From Amycolatopsis iheyensis (GTDB taxonomy: Bacteria > Actinomycetota > Actinomycetes > Mycobacteriales > Pseudonocardiaceae), in NCBI RefSeq assembly GCF_024703995.1, contig NZ_JAMXQV010000009.1:1-64000 (forward strand): DNA of 64,000 nucleotides. The letters are read 5' to 3'. Numbering within the stretch: the first letter of the stretch is position 1; each line of letters starts with the position of its first letter. A program made the position numbers and the translations under genes. Under the pieces are notes generated by a model, which was given only the letters and a program-made list of their open reading frames with translations, did not search any database and was not told the origin of the DNA. Of the stretch, positions 48,816 to 57,570 are shown in pieces.

Positions 48816-50040
48816 TCGCGCGGCCGAGGTCGTCGGGCGCGTCTTCCGCGAGGACCGCGCCCGGCTGCTGGCCGCGCTCGTCCGGGTGCTCGGCGACTTC
48901 GAGCTGGCCGAAGACGCCCTCCAGGACGCCGCCGCGCAGGCCCTGCGCACCTGGGGCGCCGCCGTGCCGGACGACCCGGCGGCGTGGCTGCTGACCGTCG
49001 CGCGCAACAGCGCGTTCGACCGGATCCGCCGGGCCCGCGTCGGCCAGGCGAAGCTCGCGCGGCTCGCGGCGGGCGAAAGCGGGGTGACGACGGTGGACCT
49101 GCCCGACGACCGGCTCGCCGAGGTCGGCGACGACCGGCTGAGCCTGCTCTTCACCTGCTGCCACCCGGCGCTCGCCGAAGACGCCCGGGTCGCGCTGACG
49201 CTGCAGGCGGTGGCCGGGCTGACCGCGGCCCAGATCGCCCGGCTGTTCCTGGTCGCCGAGCCCGCGCTGGCCCAGCGGCTGGTGCGCGCGAAGCGCAAGA
49301 TCCGCGACGCCGGCATCTCGCTGAGCGTCCCGCCCGACCACCTCCTGCCCGACCGCCTCGCCGGCGTCCTCACGGTGATCTACCTGGTCTTCACCCGCGG
49401 CTACGCGTCCCCGACCGGCCGCGACGAGCCGGCCGAGCTGCGCCACGAGGCCATCCGGCTGGCGAAGCTGCTGGCCGCGCTGATGCCGGACGAGCCGGAG
49501 ACGCTCGGCCTGCTCGCCCTGCTCCTGCTGCAGGATTCGCGCTCGGCCGCCCGCTACACCACCGGCGGCGACGTCGTCCTCCTCGAGGACCAGGACCGCA
49601 CCCGCTGGGACTCCGCCGAGATCGCCGAAGCACTCGGGGTGCTCGGGCGGGCGCTGCGGCGTGGCACGGTCGGGCAGTACCAGCTGCAGGCGGCGATCGC
49701 GGCCCAGCACGCCCAGGCCGCCGCGGCCGCCGACACCGACTGGGCGCGGATCGCGGGCCTCTACGCGCAGCTGAGGACGCTGACGCCGTCACCCGTCGTC
49801 GCGCTGAACCACGCCGTGGCCGTCGCGATGGCGGAGGGGCCCGAGACCGGGCTCGCCCTGCTCGAGGCGATCGACGGCCTCGAGCGGTACCACCTGCTTC
49901 ACGCCGCCCGCGCGGACCTGCTGCGCCGCCTCGGCCGCCGCGCCGACGCCGTCGCCGCCTACCGGCTGGCGCTCGAGCTGGCCGTGGCGCCCGCCGATCG
50001 CCGTTTCCTCACCGACCGCCTGCACGAACTGGAGTCCTGA
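48808..50040 (+). CDS. ECF sigma factor, ECF42 group, with C-terminal TPR-like extension
   Basis: 410 residues, about twice the size of a minimal ECF factor. Region 2: LGDFELAEDALQDAAAQALR with DPAAWLLTVARNSAFDRIRR. Region 4: LTAAQIARLFLVAEPALAQR followed by LVRAKRKIRDAGI. The extension contains the signature VFTRGYASPTGRDEPAELRH and ALNHAVAVAMAEGPETGLAL, ending in helical pairs (LHAARADLLRRLGRRADAVA) like TPR. Family knowledge: ECF42 proteins have no anti-sigma factor and the extension is needed for activity. The GTG at 48808 overlaps the DGPF gene. Confidence 0.93.
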   Translation: MADRAAEVVGRVFREDRARLLAALVRVLGDFELAEDALQDAAAQALRTWGAAVPDDPAAWLLTVARNSAFDRIRRARVGQAKLARLAAGESGVTTVDLPDDRLAEVGDDRLSLLFTCCHPALAEDARVALTLQAVAGLTAAQIARLFLVAEPALAQRLVRAKRKIRDAGISLSVPPDHLLPDRLAGVLTVIYLVFTRGYASPTGRDEPAELRHEAIRLAKLLAALMPDEPETLGLLALLLLQDSRSAARYTTGGDVVLLEDQDRTRWDSAEIAEALGVLGRALRRGTVGQYQLQAAIAAQHAQAAAAADTDWARIAGLYAQLRTLTPSPVVALNHAVAVAMAEGPETGLALLEAIDGLERYHLLHAARADLLRRLGRRADAVAAYRLALELAVAPADRRFLTDRLHELES

Positions 50041-50882
50041 TGCGACTGTCCATCCTGGACCACGGCCACCGCGGCCGGACCCGGCTGTTCCTGACGCTGA
50101 CGAGCAAGGTCTCGCGCGTCGCGAGCCCGGACATCGTCAAGCTGCTGTTGTACCGGCCCGATTTCCTCACCCGGCCGCTGCTCGACCTGACCGCGCCCGC
50201 GATGCGCGGCGAGTCCTACTGGACCGCAGCCGAGCGCGAGTTCCTGGCGATGAGCACGGCCCGGGTGCACCAGTGCCCGTTCTGCCTCGTCACCCACGCC
50301 GAGATGATCCGCGTCGCGGGCCACGGCGAGATCGACCCCGACCGCCCGGCCGACGCCCGGCCGGAGCTGCTGGCCGTGCAGGGGTTCCTCGAGGCCGTCT
50401 CGCGCGACGCCGAGCTCGACGTCGCGCCGCTGCGGGACCTGCCGCCGAACGCGGTGGCGGAGGCGTTGAACGTCAACCTGGTGTGGAACGTGGTCAACCG
50501 GCTCGCCAACGCGTTCGGCTTCGAGCTGCTCGACGGGCAGCTGAAGTCGGGCACGCGCGCCCTGCACCGGGCCGGCTACCGCTTCCCGGGGTTCCTGCTC
50601 GGCGCGGACCACGGCGACCTCCGGGCGAGTGTGTTCGACCAGCCGGCGCACACCAGCGTCGAGCTGCGCAAAGCGGTAGCGACGGGTGACGACGTCGAGG
50701 AGCCGTGGCGGGAGTACGCGACGCTGGTCCGCGACGCCTCTTACCGGATCACCGACGCCGACGTCCGCCGCCTCACCGCCGCGGGCCGGAGCGAGGACGA
50801 GATCTTCGAGGTCACGGTGGCCGCGGCGGTCGGAGCCGCCCTGCACAGCTTCGATGCCGGCCGCGCGGCGTCGGGCACCTGA
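50040..50882 (+). CDS. AhpD-like / carboxymuconolactone decarboxylase-like protein
   Basis: 280 residues. The redox block HQCPFCLVTHAEMIRVAG holds CxxC-x3-H; a second AhpD-like half follows with EIFEVTVAAAVGAALHSFDA. The start of the gene (ATG at 50040) shares bases with the sigma-factor stop (TGATG), so it is the third gene of the ECF42 operon. It probably acts as a peroxidase-like or disulfide-active enzyme in the response governed by the sigma factor. Confidence 0.85.
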   Translation: MRLSILDHGHRGRTRLFLTLTSKVSRVASPDIVKLLLYRPDFLTRPLLDLTAPAMRGESYWTAAEREFLAMSTARVHQCPFCLVTHAEMIRVAGHGEIDPDRPADARPELLAVQGFLEAVSRDAELDVAPLRDLPPNAVAEALNVNLVWNVVNRLANAFGFELLDGQLKSGTRALHRAGYRFPGFLLGADHGDLRASVFDQPAHTSVELRKAVATGDDVEEPWREYATLVRDASYRITDADVRRLTAAGRSEDEIFEVTVAAAVGAALHSFDAGRAASGT

Positions 50883-50918
50883 CCCGTATCGTCGGCACCC
50901 AGCCGCGAAAGGAGCCTG

Positions 50919-51722
50919 ATGCCCTTCGAAGTCACCGAGCCGATCCTGCCCGGCCCCGGCCAGGCACTCGGCGCGCTGCTCGGCGTCGACGTGCCCGACG
51001 GCCCGCTTCCGCTGCTGTGGCACTGGTTCCACCTGCTCGACCGGCCCGCGCAGGCCGACCTCGGCCCGGACGGCCACCCGGTCCGCGGCACCGTCCTGGC
51101 CGCCCCGGGGGAGGGCCGCCGCCGGATGTGGGCGGGCGGCCGCGTCCGCACTCCCGGCGAGCTGCACCCCGGTGAACCCGCGACGCGCCGGTCGGAAGTC
51201 CTCGCGGTGCGCGAAAAAGAGGGCCGGTCCGGGCCGCTGACGTTCGTCACGGTGGCGCACCGGATCACCCAGGCCGGCCGGCTCGTGGTCGACGAGGAAC
51301 AGGACATCGTCTACCGCGCGGCCGCACACCCGGCCGCGACGGCACCGCCCGAGGAGACCACCGAAGTGCCGCCGGCCGCGGACGAGTGGCCGCTCGAGGT
51401 GACTCCGACGCTGCTGTTCCGGTTCTCCGCCCTGACCTACAACGCCCACCGCATCCACTACGACCGGGACTACACCCGCGACGTCGAAGGTTATCCGGGG
51501 CTGCTCACCCACGGCCCGCTGCAGGCGCTGGCGATGGCCGAAGCCGCCCGCGCCCGGGGTGTCGAGGGCCGCCTGGAGTTCGAGTACCGGCTGGTGGCGC
51601 CGTTGTTCGACGACCAGGGGCTGATCGCACGGGCCGAGCCGGGTGCCGAGACGGTGACGTCGGTGCGGGACCGCTTCGGACGGCCGACAGCGACCGGAGT
51701 CCTGCGGAGGCTCGCCTCGTGA
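50919..51722 (+). CDS. MaoC-like double hot-dog hydratase (mesaconyl-C4/itaconyl-CoA hydratase type)
   Basis: 267 residues. The C-terminal hot-dog half carries LLFRFSALTYNAHRIHYDRD with the catalytic Asn-His pair and GYPGLLTHGPLQA, typical of the FAS1-like/mesaconyl-C4-CoA hydratase group. The N-terminal half (LPLLWHWFHLLDRPAQADLG, RRRMWAGGRVR) is the second hot dog. Paired with the CitE-like gene next to it (GTGA overlap), it resembles the itaconyl-CoA hydratase plus citramalyl-CoA lyase pair of itaconate breakdown. The CoA transferase of that route is not adjacent. Confidence 0.8.
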   Translation: MPFEVTEPILPGPGQALGALLGVDVPDGPLPLLWHWFHLLDRPAQADLGPDGHPVRGTVLAAPGEGRRRMWAGGRVRTPGELHPGEPATRRSEVLAVREKEGRSGPLTFVTVAHRITQAGRLVVDEEQDIVYRAAAHPAATAPPEETTEVPPAADEWPLEVTPTLLFRFSALTYNAHRIHYDRDYTRDVEGYPGLLTHGPLQALAMAEAARARGVEGRLEFEYRLVAPLFDDQGLIARAEPGAETVTSVRDRFGRPTATGVLRRLAS

Positions 51723-52513
51723 ACCTCAGCACCGCGCGGACGTTCCTCTTCGTCCCGGGCGACCGGCCGGACCGGTTCGGCAAGGCGGCGGCGAGCGGGG
51801 CCGACGTCGTCGTGCTCGACCTGGAGGACGCCGTCGCCCCGGACCGGAAACCCGAAGCGCGCCGGCACCTCCGGGCGTGGCTGCGCGAGGGCGGTGCCGC
51901 GGTCGTGCGGGTCAACGCGCCGGGCACGCCCTGGCACGACGACGACCTGGCGATGGCGGCCGAAGCGGCGGCCGCGGTGATGGTCCCCAAGGCCGAGGAC
52001 CCGGCCGCGCTGGCGGCGATCGCCCGCCGGGTGCCTGCGATCGTCCCGCTCGTGGAAACCGCGGCCGGCGTCCTCGGCGCGCCGGCCGTGTGCGCCGCGC
52101 CGTCGGTGGTGCGGCCCGCGTTCGGCAGCGTCGACCTGGGCGCCCAGCTCGGCGTCGACCACCGGAGCCACGACGCGCTGCGCCACGCCCGCGCCACCCT
52201 CGTGCTCGCCGCGGCGGCCGCCGGGTGCGCGGCCCCGATCGACGGCGTCACCACCGCGCTCGACGACCCGGCTGCGCTGCGGGCCGACACCGAACACGCC
52301 GCGATGCTCGGTTTCACCGCGAAACTGTGCGTCCACCCGCGCCAGGTCGACGTCGTCCACGACGCTTTCGCGCCGTCCGAAGAAGACGTCGCCTGGGCCC
52401 GCCGCGTCGTGGCCGCGGCCGGCGACGGCGCGGCCGTCGCACACGGCGGGGAAATGATCGACCGCCCGGTTCTCCTGCGCGCGCAGGCCGTTCTGGCCCG
52501 GGCGGCGCGTTAG
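51719..52513 (+). CDS. CitE-like CoA lyase (HpcH/HpaI aldolase family)
   Basis: 264 residues. TARTFLFVPGDRPDRFGKAA, VVVLDLEDAVAPDRK (metal-binding ED) and IVPLVETAAGVLGAP with the metal-binding Glu, then FGSVDLGAQLG and GFTAKLCVHPRQVDVVHDAF. These are the standard blocks of CitE-like lyases acting on citramalyl-CoA, malyl-CoA or 3-hydroxyglutaryl-type substrates. It is translated together with the hydratase (GTG at 51719 overlapping its stop) and is followed by a hairpin terminator. Confidence 0.88.
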   Translation: MNLSTARTFLFVPGDRPDRFGKAAASGADVVVLDLEDAVAPDRKPEARRHLRAWLREGGAAVVRVNAPGTPWHDDDLAMAAEAAAAVMVPKAEDPAALAAIARRVPAIVPLVETAAGVLGAPAVCAAPSVVRPAFGSVDLGAQLGVDHRSHDALRHARATLVLAAAAAGCAAPIDGVTTALDDPAALRADTEHAAMLGFTAKLCVHPRQVDVVHDAFAPSEEDVAWARRVVAAAGDGAAVAHGGEMIDRPVLLRAQAVLARAAR

Positions 52514-52536
52514 GCCGAACCGGTTAACACGCTGAC

Positions 52537-52560
52537 CGGAATCCGCGCCCGGTGATTCCG
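52537..52560 (+). terminator. Hairpin terminator
   Basis: CGGAATC and GATTCCG with a ten-base loop, 24 bases after the CitE-like stop. It separates this pair from the ATPase operon, whose promoter should lie in 52561-52721. Confidence 0.6.
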
Positions 52561-52721
52561 TCGAATGTTCGAGTCACTCCACTCCCACCAGCGAAAACGC
52601 GGAAACGTGAATGCGCTCGGGCGGGCGGCACGGTATTTCTGCCAGTGCCGGAAACCCTGCGTCGCCGATGCGTGCGTGCCATAGTGACGATTCCGGCGGT
52701 ATCGGGTGGGGGTGGGGGACG

Positions 52722-54707
52722 ATGGCGTCCGAGGTGCGCCCGTTGGTGGGGCTCGCCGCCGTCACGCACGGGCTCGTCGACCACCTGGTGTCGCGTCCGG
52801 ACGGCGAGAGCCGGCCGCTGCCCGTCGTCGTGGCGCTCGGTGCGCGTGGCACCGGGAAGACCGCGTTGCTCGACACCGTCGCCGCGCGTTGTGCGGACAT
52901 CCCGCACGCGCGGCTGGACTTCGAGCGGCACGACCGGGCCGGCAGCCGGCCCCGGGAACTGCTGGGGCAGCTCGCGTTCGACCTCAGCCGCCAGTGGAAG
53001 CAGTTCGGCCGGCTGGCTTTTCCCCGGCTCTGGCTGTGCATGCTCGTGCTGGGCGCGCCGGTCGAACTCCAGGACCGCCGCGCCGCGCTGCGCAAGCTGC
53101 ACGCCTTGGTGGCGAAGAACCAGCCGCTGGAACAGAACCGCGAGGCGATCGTCGACGTCGTGCGCCTCGCCGGCGGCATCGCGCCCGCCGGTGGCCTCCA
53201 AGGCTGGCCGGAGGCGACCGACCTCCTGCTGCGCGGGCTGAGCTGGTACGACCGCCGCCGGCTGGTCGGCAAGATGCGGGCGTTGCCTGCCGGCGCCGGC
53301 AACCACGAGGACTTCCTGCTCGAAATCGCCAAGCGCGCCCAGGGCGACGACGAGGACCGGGAGGCGGTCGACGCCACCTTCTGCGACGCGTTCCTCGCGG
53401 ACCTGCGCCGTGCCTACACCGGCCTGAACCGCTCACGCCGGACGCTGAACAGCCTGGTGCTGCTCGACAACGCCCACACCGAAGGCGGCCGGCTGCTGCT
53501 GAGCGCGCTGACCGAAGCGCGCCGGCGCTCCGGCGAAGCCGACCCGCTCGTCGTGCTCGCCACCAGCCGGGAATGGAACCCGGAGTGGAACGAGAGCTGG
53601 TCCCTGCTGACCCCGCACCGCGGCGCCCCGGAGCACCGGCGGCCGACCACCCACCGGACGAGCGGGCTCTCCTGGCCGGCCCCGCGGCAACCCGCCGATG
53701 TGGACGGTGACTGGCGGCCGGAGCCGAGCCGGCCGGACCCGCGCTGGCACCCCTGGTACCTGCTGGAGCTGGGGACCCTGTCGAAGGACGACGTCGTCGC
53801 GCTCGCCGCGGGCCGGGAGATCCACCCGGCGTCGCGGCTGCCGGGGTTCCTGCACCGGCTGACCGACGGCCATCCCGGCGCGGTCACCGACGTCGTCGCC
53901 GCGGTGGCGCACCGCTACGACCCCCGGCGGCCGGGCGCGTTGCGCACGGCGTTGCGCACCCGGCTCGACGACGCGGGACCGGACCTGCTCACCGCGATGC
54001 GCGACTACCTCCTGCAGGACTTCACCACGGCGAGCCGGCCGGACCTGGTCACCGCGAGCGCCGCGCTCGACGTGGAGATGCTGTTCCACAAGGAGATCCT
54101 CGACCTGCGCAACCCCGCCGGCGAAGGTGTGCTGTTCAAGGAGCTCGGCGACCACCTGTGGCTGCGCGCGGAGCCGGCGGTGTCGCCGCAGTACGTGCTG
54201 CACCCGTTGCTGCGCCGGATCCTGTTGCAGGAGCTGGCTTCCCGCGCGGACGACCACCCGCTGAGCTGGACCCGCGTGCACACCCGGTGCCGCGACTTCT
54301 ACGAGAAGAACGGCCGGGTCGTGGCCGCGCGCTACCACGACCTCGCGCTGGAGAACGTCGCGGCGGCGGTCGCGCACCTGCGCGAGCCGTTCGGCGAGGC
54401 GCGGGAGTTCGACCTGCCGACCGCCGAGACGTGGCTCGCCGAGCTCGACGTCATCACCGCCGCCCCCAACCGGCTGGCCAAGGCCGCCGAGCCCTACGAC
54501 CAGGTCCAGCGCCACGCCGGCGAGGGCGACGACGACCTCGGGACCCAGCTCGCCTGGCTGGTCGTCGCGCTGTGGATCGCCCGCGACCCCCTCGGCGATC
54601 CCGGCGGCACGCTGGATTCGACGATCGAAGGGGGCTTCCACCAGCTGGCGCAGGGCCGGGGGCGGGGCTCGATCCTGCTGCACGAACGAGCGGAGAGGTA
54701 CCGATGA
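52722..54707 (+). CDS. STAND-like P-loop ATPase of unknown function
   Basis: 661 residues. Walker A is GARGTGKTALLD (lysine at residue 46); Walker B is NSLVLLDNAH (about 243-252), followed by a sensor-like VVLATSREWNPEW. The middle has RPRELLGQLAFDLSRQWKQF and long helical stretches. The C-terminal third (LHPLLRRILLQELASRADDH, LSWTRVHTRCRDFYEKNGRV, AARYHDLALENVAAAVAHL) looks like a winged-helix plus helical-repeat sensor arm. There is no membrane segment. The ATG at 52722 follows GGGGGA; an in-frame start at 52611 would add 37 unrelated residues. It overlaps the next gene by four bases, so the two proteins almost certainly work together. Confidence 0.75.
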   Translation: MASEVRPLVGLAAVTHGLVDHLVSRPDGESRPLPVVVALGARGTGKTALLDTVAARCADIPHARLDFERHDRAGSRPRELLGQLAFDLSRQWKQFGRLAFPRLWLCMLVLGAPVELQDRRAALRKLHALVAKNQPLEQNREAIVDVVRLAGGIAPAGGLQGWPEATDLLLRGLSWYDRRRLVGKMRALPAGAGNHEDFLLEIAKRAQGDDEDREAVDATFCDAFLADLRRAYTGLNRSRRTLNSLVLLDNAHTEGGRLLLSALTEARRRSGEADPLVVLATSREWNPEWNESWSLLTPHRGAPEHRRPTTHRTSGLSWPAPRQPADVDGDWRPEPSRPDPRWHPWYLLELGTLSKDDVVALAAGREIHPASRLPGFLHRLTDGHPGAVTDVVAAVAHRYDPRRPGALRTALRTRLDDAGPDLLTAMRDYLLQDFTTASRPDLVTASAALDVEMLFHKEILDLRNPAGEGVLFKELGDHLWLRAEPAVSPQYVLHPLLRRILLQELASRADDHPLSWTRVHTRCRDFYEKNGRVVAARYHDLALENVAAAVAHLREPFGEAREFDLPTAETWLAELDVITAAPNRLAKAAEPYDQVQRHAGEGDDDLGTQLAWLVVALWIARDPLGDPGGTLDSTIEGGFHQLAQGRGRGSILLHERAERYR

Positions 54708-56185
54708 CGGCACGCACTGACCGGATCCGGCCGCCGCGGCCGACGTGGTCGAAGTGGCTGGTGGCGGGCGGGGCAGTGCTCGCGCTCGCCGTCGTCCTCG
54801 TCGGCGTGCTGGTCGTGGTGCCGTCGATCGGCGAAGCCGGGCGGACCTGCGGCGACGGCGTCGAGAAACGCGGTGACACCGGGGAATGCACCGGCGTCAC
54901 CGACGGCTCGTACGTGTTCTCGCCGGGACTCGCCGACGTCGAGCAGCGGATCCACGCCGAGAACGACCGGGTCGCCGCGTCGGGGCAGCCGGTCGTCACC
55001 ATCGCGGCGTTCCTGCCGATGACGCTGACCGAGCACGACATCCTGTCCGACGAATGGGTTCGTCACCAGCTGGAAGGCGCCTACATCGCGCAGCGCCGCG
55101 CGAACACGACCGGTTCGTGGGGCAGCCTGCCGCTGGTCCGCCTGCTGCTGGCCAACCCGGGCAGCCGGCTGGCCCAGTGGGAGCCGGTGGTGACCGACCT
55201 GGTCGGCCGGGCGGCGGCCGAGCGCCTGGTCGCGGTCACCGGGATCGGCCTGAGCCTCGACACCGCCCGCGACGCGATCCGCCGGCTGTCGGAGCACCGG
55301 ATCCCGGTCGTCGCCTCGCACCTGGCCGCGGACGAGTTCTCGGAGATCCCCGGCTTCATGCGGGTGTCGCCGACCAGCTCGACCTACGGCCTGGCGGCGG
55401 CGAGCTACGTCAAGCCGACCGCGCACACGGCGACGGTCGTGCAGGACGTCAACCCGGGCGACCTCTACCCGAAGACCCTCGCGACGGCGTTCACCCGCAA
55501 ATTCGCCGACGAGACGCACCGGATCGTCGGGCGCACCGAGGAGTACGACTCGAGCCTGCCCGGCATCGAGAACACGTTCCTGCAGATGATGCCGAACATC
55601 TGCGGCAACCAGCCGGAGGTCGTGTACTTCGCCGGCCGCGAGAACCACCTGACGTCGTTCATCGCCGAGCTGGCGCAGCGGCCGTGCCTCGACCGCCACA
55701 TCACGGTGCTGACCGGCGACCTGGCCCTGGTCGGGCCGCCCGGCCCGGAGATGCGCCGCGGCCTGCAGGCCAACGTGACGGTGTTCGCGCCGGGGCTGGC
55801 CCACCCGCAGGCGTGGGCCAGCTCCCCGGGCGCGTTCAACCCGACGGCGGTCGCGAACTTCACCGAGCCGGGCTGCACGGACTGCTTCACCGCGGTGTTC
55901 CCGAAGGAACGCCTCGACGACGGCATCGCGATCCTCGCGCACGACGCCGTCCTGACCGTGGTGTGGGCGATCCGCGGCATCCCGCGCGTGGCCCCGGAAC
56001 AGGTGACCGCCCAGGACGTGCTGCAGGCCAAGAACCGCCTGCACGGAACGCTGGCGGTCCCGGGCGCGAGCGGCATGATCTCATTCGACGACCGCGGCGA
56101 CCCGGTCAACAAGGCGGTGCCGATCCTGCGGGTGCGGCTGGCCGACACCCCCGAGTTCGTGCAGCTGTCCACACCGGACTCGTGA
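54704..56185 (+). CDS. Membrane-anchored type I periplasmic-binding-fold sensor, partner of the ATPase
   Basis: 493 residues. A short cytoplasmic tail (about 18 residues) is followed by one membrane helix near 19-40, then an extracellular domain of about 450 residues. It resembles branched-amino-acid/ANF-receptor binding proteins: VVTIAAFLPM, AYIAQRRANTTGSWGSLPLV, VTGIGLSLDTARDAIRRLSE, HRIPVVASHLAADEFSEIPG, FMRVSPTSSTYGLAAASYV, VVYFAGRENHLTSFIAEL and AHDAVLTVVWAI. Several cysteine pairs (CGDGVEKRGDTGEC, GCTDC) suggest disulfides. No permease genes are near, so sensing is more likely than transport. The ligand is unknown. Confidence 0.8.
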   Translation: MTARTDRIRPPRPTWSKWLVAGGAVLALAVVLVGVLVVVPSIGEAGRTCGDGVEKRGDTGECTGVTDGSYVFSPGLADVEQRIHAENDRVAASGQPVVTIAAFLPMTLTEHDILSDEWVRHQLEGAYIAQRRANTTGSWGSLPLVRLLLANPGSRLAQWEPVVTDLVGRAAAERLVAVTGIGLSLDTARDAIRRLSEHRIPVVASHLAADEFSEIPGFMRVSPTSSTYGLAAASYVKPTAHTATVVQDVNPGDLYPKTLATAFTRKFADETHRIVGRTEEYDSSLPGIENTFLQMMPNICGNQPEVVYFAGRENHLTSFIAELAQRPCLDRHITVLTGDLALVGPPGPEMRRGLQANVTVFAPGLAHPQAWASSPGAFNPTAVANFTEPGCTDCFTAVFPKERLDDGIAILAHDAVLTVVWAIRGIPRVAPEQVTAQDVLQAKNRLHGTLAVPGASGMISFDDRGDPVNKAVPILRVRLADTPEFVQLSTPDS

Positions 56186-56192
56186 GCCGGGC

Positions 56193-57551
56193 TCAGACGC
56201 CGGCCGGCTTGACCGCCGCCGGAGCTGCCTGGAGCCGGGCCGCGCGGGTCCGCGGGCCGAACGCCGCCAGCACCAGCGCGCCGACCAGCCAGGTGCCCGC
56301 GATGAAGAAGAACACGCTCTGGTACCCGCTGCCGTTGTACAGCCCGGCCACGATCAGCGGGCCCGCCGCGTTCGACAGCCGGCCGAGGCCGTAGGAGACA
56401 CCCGTGCCCAGCGACCGTCCCCGCGTGTCGAACAGCTCCGGCGAGTACGCGTACCCGAGTGCGGTGTAGCCGCGCTCGAACATGTTCACCAGGAACCCGA
56501 ACACCACGATCAGCACCGGGTTGAACGTCAGCCCGTACAGCAACCCGCAGAGCGCGATGACCCCGCCGAACGCGACCAGGCACCACTTGCGTTCGAAGCG
56601 GTCGGTGACCAGCGCCGCGAGGTAGGAGCCCAGCGGTGCGCCGACCGTCGTGAGCGCCACGTAGAACACCGACTTCTCGACGCTGAAGCCCTCCTTGGCC
56701 AGCAGCGTCGGCGCCCAGCTCGAGTAGCCGAAGAACCCGATGGTCTGCGTCACCCACAGGACGGTCAGCAGCAACGTCGGCAGCAGGTACTTCTTCTTCA
56801 GCAGCAACCGCAGCGGCGCCTTCGCGACCGGCGCTTCGTCGATCGGCGGCGCGGGCTCGGGCAGCGGGCCCTTCTCCGCCGCGACGCGCTCCTCGATCTC
56901 CCGCAGCACCGCGTCCGCCTTCGCGTGTTCGCCGCGGCTTTCGTACCAGCGCGGGGATTCCTTCAGCTGCCGCGTGAACAGCACCAGCAGCACGCCGAGC
57001 GCGCCCCACAAGTAGACCAGCCGCCACGACCACGAGTTGATCGGCACCACCGCGCTCGCGATCAGGTTGGTCACCGGCGTGCCGCAGATGCCGATCACGA
57101 TGGCGTAGGCCTGGTACTTGCCGCGGTTGGCCGCCGGGTACAGCTCGTTGACGTAGATGACCGCGACGACCGTCATCGCCGACAGGCCCGCCGACGTCAG
57201 GACGCGGAACACCCCCAGCGACACGACGTCCCACGAGAACACCGCCGCGAACGAGAAGACGCCGAACCACACGGTCGTCCACATCAGCGCGTTCTTGCGG
57301 CCGAAGCGGTCGGCGAGCGTGCTCGCCACGATCGAGCCGAAGAACATCCCGACGAACGACAGCGAAGTCACGTACGCGACCTGGTTGACGGTCACGCCCC
57401 ACAGCTTGATCAGCTTGGGCGCGGTGGTGGCGAAGCTGTTGATGTCGGCGAACTCGAAGAAGTAGGCGAACGAGACGGCGAGGATGGTGACCTTGTGGAA
57501 GCGCGAAATCGGCAGGCGGTTCAGCCGGTTGAGCGCGTTGGCGTGCTGCAT
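56193..57551 (-). CDS. MFS transporter (sugar-porter/organic-acid type)
   Basis: 452 residues, twelve helices. Loop 2-3 motif STLADRFGRKNALMW and YVNELYPAANRGKYQAYAIV with LKESPRWYESRGEHAKADAV are typical of the metabolite:H+ and sugar-porter branches. Its start is 19 bases after the ligI stop, so it is the third gene of the ligJ-ligI operon and probably imports a compound of the 4,5-cleavage route. The ATG at 57551 has GAAGGG upstream. Confidence 0.88.
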   Translation of the reverse strand: MQHANALNRLNRLPISRFHKVTILAVSFAYFFEFADINSFATTAPKLIKLWGVTVNQVAYVTSLSFVGMFFGSIVASTLADRFGRKNALMWTTVWFGVFSFAAVFSWDVVSLGVFRVLTSAGLSAMTVVAVIYVNELYPAANRGKYQAYAIVIGICGTPVTNLIASAVVPINSWSWRLVYLWGALGVLLVLFTRQLKESPRWYESRGEHAKADAVLREIEERVAAEKGPLPEPAPPIDEAPVAKAPLRLLLKKKYLLPTLLLTVLWVTQTIGFFGYSSWAPTLLAKEGFSVEKSVFYVALTTVGAPLGSYLAALVTDRFERKWCLVAFGGVIALCGLLYGLTFNPVLIVVFGFLVNMFERGYTALGYAYSPELFDTRGRSLGTGVSYGLGRLSNAAGPLIVAGLYNGSGYQSVFFFIAGTWLVGALVLAAFGPRTRAARLQAAPAAVKPAGV

Positions 57552-57570
57552 TGCATGCCCTTCGGGGGGT

